Positions 17,374 to 24,408 of a stretch of 64,000 bases of DNA are shown here, piece after piece. A model generated the notes under the pieces. It was not told where the DNA came from. It searched no databases and worked only from the letters and a program-made list of their open reading frames with translations. The stretch lies in the NCBI GenBank assembly GCA_044359525.1, contig JBIKLY010000002.1, positions 1-64,000 of the forward strand, given 5' to 3'. A program made the translations under genes and the position numbers. The DNA comes from CAJBIL01 sp044359525. GTDB taxonomy: Bacteria > Pseudomonadota > Gammaproteobacteria > Burkholderiales > Rhodocyclaceae. The number at the start of each line of letters is the position of its first letter. The stretch's first letter is position 1.

Positions 17374-17673
17374 ATGTTTCTTGCATTGAGTCGTTTTACG
17401 GTCGCCAACGGCATGGAGGAAGACGTGCATGCCGCCTTTCGCGCCCGCCCGCACGAAGTGGATCAGGTGCCCGGTTTTTGCCGCATGGAGGTTTTTCGCC
17501 CGCAGGAAAGCGCTGCCGAATTCTGGTTGATGACCTGGTGGTCCGACGAAACCTCATTTGATACCTGGCATCGCAGCCATGCCTATCGCGACTCGCATCG
17601 TGGCATGCCGAAGGGCTTGAAGCTGGTTCCCGGCTCGACCGAGATCCGGCGTCTTGAGCAGATTGCCGACTGA
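17374..17673 (+). CDS. Antibiotic biosynthesis monooxygenase (ABM) fold protein
   Basis: A 99-aa dimeric ferredoxin-like-fold protein. It starts MFLALSRFTVANGMEEDV and contains VPGFCRMEVFRPQ and FWLMTWWSDETSFDTWHRS. These are typical of small ABM-domain proteins, a group that includes haem-degrading enzymes and quinol monooxygenases. A strong ribosome binding site, CCGGAGG, lies upstream. The substrate is not predictable. The histidine kinase gene begins 11 bases later, so this may be a product or sensor-linked enzyme of that operon. Confidence 0.8.
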   Translation: MFLALSRFTVANGMEEDVHAAFRARPHEVDQVPGFCRMEVFRPQESAAEFWLMTWWSDETSFDTWHRSHAYRDSHRGMPKGLKLVPGSTEIRRLEQIAD

Positions 17674-17684
17674 ATCTGCAGCAC

Positions 17685-19877
17685 ATGAAGCGGGAAATCA
17701 TCCCGTGGCGTTCGCTCAAGACGCGCGTCACCTTTGCCACGCTGGTCGTTATCGTCATCGGCATCTGGTCGCTGGCGTTCTATACCAGCCGGATGCTGCG
17801 CGAGGACATGCAACGCCTGTTGAGCGAACAGCAGCTATCGATGGTCTCGCTGGTCGCCGCTTCGATCAACAGCGAATTCGAAAGCCGCATCGCCGCGCTT
17901 GAAGTCGTTGCTGGCGGCATTGATCCGCCCCTGCTGAAAAACCCGGCTGCCTTGCAGCAGCTGCTTGATCAGAAGATCGTTCTACCCACGTTTTTTAATG
18001 GCGGTGTGCATATCGTTGGCGCTGACGCCGTCGCGCTGGCCGATGTGTCCGACGTGCAGCGCGTCGGCAAGAGTTTTGCCGACAATGAAGACCTGCGTGC
18101 CGTGCTCGCCGGTGAAAAGAGAAATACGGTGGGGCGGCCGCTCTTCGGGCGACTGCTGCAGCAACCGGTATTCCCGATGATCAGCGCGATTGTCGATGCG
18201 CAAGGCCGGACAATCGGTGCGGTGATCGGCACGATCAACCTCGGGAAGCCCGGCTTTCTGGGCCGCATCGCGCAGAGTCGTTTTGGGCAGAGCGGCGGTT
18301 ACCAGCTGCTCGCGCCGCAGCACCGCCTGATTGTCACTGCCTCCGACCCGCAGCGCGTCATGGAGGCGCTGCCTGTCGCCGGCGCCAACCCGCTGCTCGA
18401 TCGCTTCGTGACGCAGGGTGCGGGTGCCGCCGTCGGCATCGACCCGGCGGGCGTCGAAGTGCTGATGGCCGGGCAGCGCATTCCAATGGCCGGCTGGATC
18501 ATCCTGGCCAGCCTGCCTGCCGCCGAAGCTTTTGCGCCGATCCAGGCCATGCAGCAGCGCATGCTGCTGGCGGCGACTATTTTTACGCTGCTGGCAGTCG
18601 GCTTGATCGGCTGGGTGCTCAGGCGGCAGCTTTCGCCACTGCTGACCAGCATCGAAATGTTGGCTGAGATGGCCGGGAGTAAGCGGCCCACGCAGCCTTT
18701 GCCGATTGCCCGGCAGGATGAGATCGGGCAACTGGTTGCTGCGTTCAATCAATTGCTGGAACGCCTGCAGCAACGTGAAGCGGCCTTGAAAGAGAGCGAG
18801 TCGCGCTGGAAATTCGACTACGCCACCCTGCAACGGATTTTCGATGCGCTGCCGGTCGGCATCTGGATCGCCGACACCGAGGGCCGGCTCAAGATCAATA
18901 ACCCGGCCGGGCACGACATCTGGCAGGGCGAGCGCTGGGTCGGGCCGGAAGGCTATGGCGAGTACAAGGGGTGGTGGTCGGCCAACGGCCGGCCGTTGGC
19001 GGCGCAAGACTGGGCGATGGCCCGCACCATAGCCACCGGCGAGACGTCCACCGATGAAATGATCGACATCGAATGTTTCGACGGCAGCCGCAAGACCATT
19101 CTCAATTCGGCCAGAATGATTGTTGGTGCAGATGGCCGGCCAAGCTGCGCGCTGGTCGTCAATCAGGACATCACCGCGCTGAAGGCGGTGCAGGATGATC
19201 TGACGCAGGCCGGCCAGCAGCTTGCAGCGCTTTCCGGCGAGTTGCTGGCGGTGCAGGAGCGCGAGCGGCAGGCGCTTTCGCATGAACTGCACGACGAAAT
19301 CGGGCAATCCCTGACGGCACTCAGAATCACCCTGGAGACGGCGCGGAACGGTGCTGCCGGGCCCTACACCGCGACAACGCTGGTCTATGCAATTGATATT
19401 GTCGATACCTTGCTCGACGATGTGCGTGAAATCGCCCGTGGTCTGCGTCCATCACAACTCGACGAACTTGGACTGCTGCCGGCGCTGCGCTGGCACGTGG
19501 ACAAGATTGGCCAGACGACCGGCCTGCATTGCGCACTGGAGAGCGATATCGGTGACCGGCGATTTTTACCGGCGCTCGAACTCGGTTGCTTCCGTACCGC
19601 TCAGGAGGCGATTACCAATGCCCTTCGCCACGCCCGGGCCAGTGAAATAAAGCTGAGTTTGACCCTGAGCGATGAGGGTCTGCAGCTTTCGGTGCGCGAT
19701 AATGGCGTCGGTTTTGACGGCGCTGATCTGCGCCACGCACCGCTTCGGCACTTGCCGCTCGGCTTGCTCGGTATGCGCGAGCGGGTCGCCGGCCTCGGCG
19801 GTGTCTTGCGTATCGAGAGCGCGCCGGGTACCGGAACCGAAATTTTTGCCACTTTCCCGCTGGAGATTCTGCCATGA
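17685..19877 (+). CDS. NarX-type membrane sensor histidine kinase (Cache-HAMP-PAS-HisKA_3)
   Basis: A 730-aa sensor. A first membrane helix (about 15-33) is followed by a large periplasmic Cache-like region (about 37-285), a second helix (about 292-312), a HAMP domain (about 315-365), a PAS domain (about 385-505), a HisKA_3 dimerisation domain and an HATPase domain. The phosphoacceptor is His533 in QALSHELHDEIGQSLTAL. The ATPase motifs RDNGVGFD and LGLLGMRERV are intact. It is translationally coupled (4-base overlap) to the NarL-type regulator that follows, so the pair is a complete two-component system. The ligand is unknown. Confidence 0.92.
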   Translation: MKREIIPWRSLKTRVTFATLVVIVIGIWSLAFYTSRMLREDMQRLLSEQQLSMVSLVAASINSEFESRIAALEVVAGGIDPPLLKNPAALQQLLDQKIVLPTFFNGGVHIVGADAVALADVSDVQRVGKSFADNEDLRAVLAGEKRNTVGRPLFGRLLQQPVFPMISAIVDAQGRTIGAVIGTINLGKPGFLGRIAQSRFGQSGGYQLLAPQHRLIVTASDPQRVMEALPVAGANPLLDRFVTQGAGAAVGIDPAGVEVLMAGQRIPMAGWIILASLPAAEAFAPIQAMQQRMLLAATIFTLLAVGLIGWVLRRQLSPLLTSIEMLAEMAGSKRPTQPLPIARQDEIGQLVAAFNQLLERLQQREAALKESESRWKFDYATLQRIFDALPVGIWIADTEGRLKINNPAGHDIWQGERWVGPEGYGEYKGWWSANGRPLAAQDWAMARTIATGETSTDEMIDIECFDGSRKTILNSARMIVGADGRPSCALVVNQDITALKAVQDDLTQAGQQLAALSGELLAVQERERQALSHELHDEIGQSLTALRITLETARNGAAGPYTATTLVYAIDIVDTLLDDVREIARGLRPSQLDELGLLPALRWHVDKIGQTTGLHCALESDIGDRRFLPALELGCFRTAQEAITNALRHARASEIKLSLTLSDEGLQLSVRDNGVGFDGADLRHAPLRHLPLGLLGMRERVAGLGGVLRIESAPGTGTEIFATFPLEILP

Positions 19878-20551
19878 GTGGCACCCGAAACCGTCCGCCA
19901 ATCCGTATTGTGCTGGCTGACGATCACGCGCTGATGCGCGCCGGCCTGCGCCTGATCCTCTCCCGCCTGCCCGAGATCGAGATTGTCGGCGAAGCCGAGG
20001 ACGGCGCCACCGCGCTGGCCCTGTGTGAAAGCCTCGTTCCCGACATTGTGCTGATGGATATCGTGATGCCCGTGATGAACGGCCTGGAGGCGCTCGAAGC
20101 GATTCGGCAGCGCGGGCTGGCCAGCCGGGTTTTGATCCTCTCCATGCTGGTCAGCGAAGAGCACGTCCTGCGCGCTCTGAGCCTCGGGGCGGCCGGCTAC
20201 CTCGTCAAGGTGGCGGCAACGGCCGAGCTTGAGCTCGCCATCAAAGCCATCATGCGCGGCGAAACCTGGCTGTCGCCGCCCATTTCACGGCAGGTTGTCG
20301 ATGCCTATCTGGCGCGCGTCGATAGCGCTGCACCGATATCCGATCGCAACGCCCTGACGCCCCGGCAGCAGGAGGTTCTGCGCCTGGTGGCCGAAGGCCA
20401 GACGACCAAGGAAATCGCCTTCGAATTGGGTCTGAGCGTCAAGACGATCGAAACCCATCGTACGCAAGTCATGGAAAAACTCGGCTTGCAGGATATCCCC
20501 AGCCTGGTTCGCTACGCCATCCGGCAAGGCATCATCCCGCTCGGCGAATAA
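19874..20551 (+). CDS. NarL/FixJ-family response regulator
   Basis: A 225-aa regulator. The receiver domain has phospho-acceptor Asp62 in IVLMDIVMPVMNG and acidic pocket residues ADDH at 15-18. A LuxR-type helix-turn-helix (LTPRQQEVLRLVAEGQTTKE, then SVKTIETHRTQVMEKLG) occupies the C-terminus. It is the cognate partner of the preceding kinase, from the 4-base overlap. The targets are unknown. The 220-base gap after it ends the unit; the next gene has its own strong ribosome binding site. Confidence 0.94.
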   Translation: MSGTRNRPPIRIVLADDHALMRAGLRLILSRLPEIEIVGEAEDGATALALCESLVPDIVLMDIVMPVMNGLEALEAIRQRGLASRVLILSMLVSEEHVLRALSLGAAGYLVKVAATAELELAIKAIMRGETWLSPPISRQVVDAYLARVDSAAPISDRNALTPRQQEVLRLVAEGQTTKEIAFELGLSVKTIETHRTQVMEKLGLQDIPSLVRYAIRQGIIPLGE

Positions 20552-20771
20552 GGCGCAGCTGCTTTTGCGCAGCTTCTCCCGGCATCCAGGCAAGCGCCCC
20601 GCGTCTAAGGTATTTCGAAGCGCTCGTTCAGGGATTCCCTGACACCGCACCGTCTCCCGCCTGCCACACTGCAATCATTGCACATTCAAGCGCATGCTCG
20701 CCCAAGTTGCCCGATTCCAGGGGCTTGCCGGTTTGAAGCGTGTGGCATAGAGCCTTGAAGGGGAGTGCAAG

Positions 20772-21851
20772 ATGCAAAACAAAAACAGCTTCCTGGCTTC
20801 GCCTGAGGTGCTCGACCAATACTTGGCCCAGCGCGATGCGGCCATAGCTTACGCCCTTGATGCGAGCGCTGCCGCTTACCCGGATCTGGCGCGGCAATTT
20901 GGCCAGCGCGGCCGTGAAGCCTGTGCTGAAGACATCGGTTATCACCTCGACTTTCTTCGACCAACGCTCGAAACGGGTGAGTTGTCGCCCTTCATTTCCT
21001 ATCTGGGCTGGCTCTCCCAGGTGCTCTCCAGTCGCGGTGTGCCGCTTGATTCGCTGCCGCGCTCGCTTGACGATCTGGCTGCTTTTTTCAGCCGCGTGCT
21101 GGGCGACGCCGCGACGCCGGTTGTCGCCGCCCTGGTCGCCGGGCGCGAAGCGCTTGCTGCCGGCATTAGCGCACCGACTTACGATAATCCCTGTCCGGCG
21201 CCGTGGAAAGAAGCGGATGCCTTCTGCAATGCCGCGCTGAGCGGCAACCGGCGCGAGGCGCTGGCGCTGTTCACCAGCGCGCTGGAGCGCGAGCAGTCGC
21301 TGGCGGAAGCGGCCGTGCATGTCATCCAGCCGGCCCTCTATGCCGTGGGGCGGCGCTGGCAGGAGAACGGCGTCTCAGTGGCCCAGGAACACATGGCCAC
21401 CGCGCTGGCACAAACGGTCATGGCGCAGAGCTTCGGTCGCTTCGACATGGCGCCTGATAACGGCCAGCGCGTCGTGTTTGCCTGCCTGGCCGGCAATCAT
21501 CACACGATTGGTCTGCGCATGGTTGCCGATGCCTTTGAGTTTGACGGCTGGACAACGTATTACCTGGGCGCCAATACACCGCTGGCCTCGCTGATTGCCC
21601 AGGTGCGCGAGGTGAAGCCCCAGTTGATCGGCCTGTCGGCCTCGCTGCCCTACCACTTGCGCACCTTGCGCGAAGCGATTGCTGTATTGCGTACGGTTTT
21701 TGTCGATGATTGCCCGCGCATTGCGGTGGGTGGCCTGGTGTTTAACCAGTTTCCTCAGCTCGCCAAGTCGATCGGCGCCGAACTGCTCGGCGGCGACGCC
21801 TGCGCCGCTGCGGCCGCGGCAGCGCCGGGTTGCCATGCGGCAGCGTCTTGA
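20772..21851 (+). CDS. CarH-like cobalamin-binding sensor protein without a DNA-binding domain
   Basis: A 359-aa soluble protein in three parts: an alpha-helical N-terminal domain of unknown type (1-140), a four-helix cap (about 143-225) and a B12-binding Rossmann domain (about 232-342). In the cap, Trp196 is followed nine residues later by Glu206-His207, the Wx9EH motif of the CarH photoreceptors. The B12 domain has NHHTIG (242-247), in which His244 fits the lower-ligand position of the DxHxxG motif, plus SAS at 289-291 and late glycines. No MerR domain is present. The residue after Trp196 is Gln, where Thermus CarH (from memory) has His132. GGGGAG precedes the ATG. It leads a run of c-di-GMP genes. 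Light or B12 sensing is inferred. Confidence 0.85.
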   Translation: MQNKNSFLASPEVLDQYLAQRDAAIAYALDASAAAYPDLARQFGQRGREACAEDIGYHLDFLRPTLETGELSPFISYLGWLSQVLSSRGVPLDSLPRSLDDLAAFFSRVLGDAATPVVAALVAGREALAAGISAPTYDNPCPAPWKEADAFCNAALSGNRREALALFTSALEREQSLAEAAVHVIQPALYAVGRRWQENGVSVAQEHMATALAQTVMAQSFGRFDMAPDNGQRVVFACLAGNHHTIGLRMVADAFEFDGWTTYYLGANTPLASLIAQVREVKPQLIGLSASLPYHLRTLREAIAVLRTVFVDDCPRIAVGGLVFNQFPQLAKSIGAELLGGDACAAAAAAAPGCHAAAS

Positions 21852-21853
21852 GC

Positions 21854-22810
21854 ATGGCTTTCCCGATCATCCCTGCGCTGTTCGATGCCATGAGTTCGGT
21901 GCTGATCGCCGAATTCCGGCCGGACGGACAACTGGTACGCGGTAACGCCGGTTTTCGCCGTCTTTGCGACAACAGCAGCCTGCCGAACTGGCATCGCTTC
22001 ACCCAGCCACGCCTTGACGAGCTGTCCATCGCGCCGCCCGATGCGCAGGGGGTCATTTATGAGGGCCGGCTGACCGTTGGCGACGTCGAGGGCGAAATGC
22101 GCACCCTCACCGGTACGGTCTATGGCGATGACGGCAGTTTGCTGATTGTTGCCGGTTATGACATAGAAGAATTCGAGGCCAGCTCGTCGCTCCTGCTCGA
22201 TCTGAACAACCAGCTCGATCTGGCGCAGCGCGATCTGGTGCGCACCAATCGCGAGCTGGCGCGCCGCGAGGAGGTGATCCGCCAGTTGTCACTGACCGAC
22301 GCGCTGACCGGTGTCGGCAACCGTCGTTCGCTCGATGACCGGCTGGCGGCAGAGAGTGAGCGGGCTAAACGCTACGGCCTGCCGCTTTCCTTGCTGATTC
22401 TTGATATCGACCATTTCAAGCGGGTCAATGACACCTTTGGTCATATCGCTGGCGACGCCGTGTTGCGGGCGATGGGTGTGCTGCTTCGGCGCTTTTTGCG
22501 CCAGTCGGACAGCGCCGCGCGGCTTGGCGGTGAAGAATTCGTCGTACTCATGCCGGGTACCACCTTGGCCGACGCAACGGCAGTGGCCGAGCGCATGTGC
22601 CAGGAAATCGCCGCGCAGGAGCGCGTCGATCCGCCATCCCTTACCGCCAGTTTCGGTGTCGCCTGCCTGCAAGCCGATGAGAGCGGTGCCGCCCTGCTGG
22701 CGCGTGCCGATGCGGCGCTCTACCGGGCAAAAACAGGCGGTCGCAACCAGGTGGTTGCCGATCCGGGGTGCCGGGTTGATCCGGCAATTTGTGAGGTATC
22801 GAGCAAATGA
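21854..22810 (+). CDS. PAS-like diguanylate cyclase
   Basis: A 318-aa protein. It has a PAS-like N-terminal region (about 8-108), a coiled linker (about 112-145) and a GGDEF domain. The active-site motif is GGEEF at 225-229. An RQSD product-inhibition site (216-219) sits five residues before it, so both synthesis of c-di-GMP and feedback control look intact. There is no membrane segment. The ATG at 21854 lies 2 bases after the B12-protein stop, and the following kinase overlaps its end, so it is tightly embedded in the operon. Confidence 0.93.
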   Translation: MAFPIIPALFDAMSSVLIAEFRPDGQLVRGNAGFRRLCDNSSLPNWHRFTQPRLDELSIAPPDAQGVIYEGRLTVGDVEGEMRTLTGTVYGDDGSLLIVAGYDIEEFEASSSLLLDLNNQLDLAQRDLVRTNRELARREEVIRQLSLTDALTGVGNRRSLDDRLAAESERAKRYGLPLSLLILDIDHFKRVNDTFGHIAGDAVLRAMGVLLRRFLRQSDSAARLGGEEFVVLMPGTTLADATAVAERMCQEIAAQERVDPPSLTASFGVACLQADESGAALLARADAALYRAKTGGRNQVVADPGCRVDPAICEVSSK

Positions 22811-24408
22811 TCCAGCCATTCGCAAAACTGCGTGTGCTTCTGGTTGAAGATGACCGGGCCATGGCCTTGCCCCTGAAAATGTTCATCGAAAACGCCGGTC
22901 ATGAAGTGGTGCATGTAACGACCGGCGAGGCCGCCGTCGCCTGTTATGGTGAGTCGCCGCCCGACATGGTGCTGATGGATCTGATCATGCCGGGCATCGG
23001 CGGGGTCAGGGCAACACGTCAGATCAAGGCGGTCAACGTCGGGCGATGGGTGCCGCTGATCATCATGACATCGCTTGCCAGCGATGCCGATATCATCAAA
23101 GGGCTGGAGGCCGGGGCCGATGAGTACCTCACCAAACCGCTGAATTTCGATGTGCTGGGTGCCCGCATGCGCGCCATGCAGCGCATCGCCGGCATGCAAA
23201 AGGCCTTGTCCGAGGTGCTGGCTAATGTCACCGATGGCATCGTGCTGATCAATGCGCAGGGGCGCATCCAGTCGTTTAATCATGCCGCCCGAAAGATTTT
23301 CGGCTATCAGCCAAACGAGGTGCTGGGCCAGAACGTCAGCTTGCTGATGCCGGCACCGCATCGCGCACAGCATGACGGTTATCTGCAGCGTTTCATGACG
23401 ACGCGCGAACCCAGGGTCATGGGTCAAAGCCGGCGCCTTGAGGGCGTGCGTAAAAATGGCACGGTCTTCCCGATGCGCTTGGGCGTCAGCAGCGTCATGT
23501 CACCGGACGGCGAGATTTTTATCGGCCTGATCCACGACCTGAGCGAGGAAGTGGCGAATCATGAAATGCAGACCGAGCTGTCCCGGAAACTGGCTGCCGC
23601 AAGGGAGCAGGCCCTGCAGAGCGAGCGCACTGCGTCATTGGGCTACCTCTCGGCCGGGATTGCCCATGAGATGAATTCGCCGCTCGGTTATGTGCAGAGT
23701 AATCTCGGCAGTCTGCGTGCTTGCGCCGGCGACTTGCTGCGCCTGGCTGAGCAGATCAGCGCGCTGGGCCCGACACTGCCCCCCGAAGTGGCGGCGGAGG
23801 TCGCGCGCCTGTGCAAGGGAGTTGATCTGGATTATCTGCGCTGTGACCTGCCCAGGTTGGCTGATGAAATGCAGACGGGGTTGAAGCAGATACAGCACGT
23901 GGTCAGTAGTTTGCGCGATGTGATGCGCCCGGGTGAGCCGGATTATCAGCGTGTCGATCTGGCGCAGAGCGTGGCGAGCGCCCTGGCCCTGCTGCATGGC
24001 CGCTTTGCGCCGGGGCTGACTATCGAGCGCGACTTTGGCGACGAGCCGGCCTGGGTTGAGTGCTCACCGGCCGAGCTTGGGCAGGTGCTGCTCAGTCTCT
24101 TGCAGAACGCGGTACAGGCAACCGGGGAGGGCGGCACGATCAGCCTGCGACTGTGCGGCGACCCGGAATATGTGACGCTGACGATTGCCGACAGCGGTGC
24201 GGGCATTGCGCCGGAAATTCTGCCGCACATTTTCGATCCGTTTTTTACCACCCGCCCGGTGGGCGAGGGCAAGGGGCTCGGTTTGTATATTGCGGCAGGC
24301 ATTGCCAGGCGGCACGGCGGGCAGATTACGGTGGATTCGCCGCCGGGGCAGGGCAGCCGTTTTACCTTGTGGTTACCGCGCATCCGCGCATCGGGTGATC
24401 CGGTATGA
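22807..24408 (+). CDS. Receiver-PAS-histidine kinase protein
   Basis: A 533-aa soluble kinase with its receiver domain first. The receiver covers about 8-125 with Asp58 in MVLMDLIMPGIGG. A PAS domain of FixL type follows (about 135-250, FGYQPNEVLGQNVSLLMPAP). The kinase core has His287 in IAHEMNSPLGYV, and the ATPase domain ends with GLGLYIAAGIARRHGGQI. A phosphorylation signal from another protein could enter at the receiver and alter the kinase. Its 3' end overlaps the next gene by 4 bases. No separate output regulator is adjacent. Confidence 0.92.
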   Translation: MIQPFAKLRVLLVEDDRAMALPLKMFIENAGHEVVHVTTGEAAVACYGESPPDMVLMDLIMPGIGGVRATRQIKAVNVGRWVPLIIMTSLASDADIIKGLEAGADEYLTKPLNFDVLGARMRAMQRIAGMQKALSEVLANVTDGIVLINAQGRIQSFNHAARKIFGYQPNEVLGQNVSLLMPAPHRAQHDGYLQRFMTTREPRVMGQSRRLEGVRKNGTVFPMRLGVSSVMSPDGEIFIGLIHDLSEEVANHEMQTELSRKLAAAREQALQSERTASLGYLSAGIAHEMNSPLGYVQSNLGSLRACAGDLLRLAEQISALGPTLPPEVAAEVARLCKGVDLDYLRCDLPRLADEMQTGLKQIQHVVSSLRDVMRPGEPDYQRVDLAQSVASALALLHGRFAPGLTIERDFGDEPAWVECSPAELGQVLLSLLQNAVQATGEGGTISLRLCGDPEYVTLTIADSGAGIAPEILPHIFDPFFTTRPVGEGKGLGLYIAAGIARRHGGQITVDSPPGQGSRFTLWLPRIRASGDPV

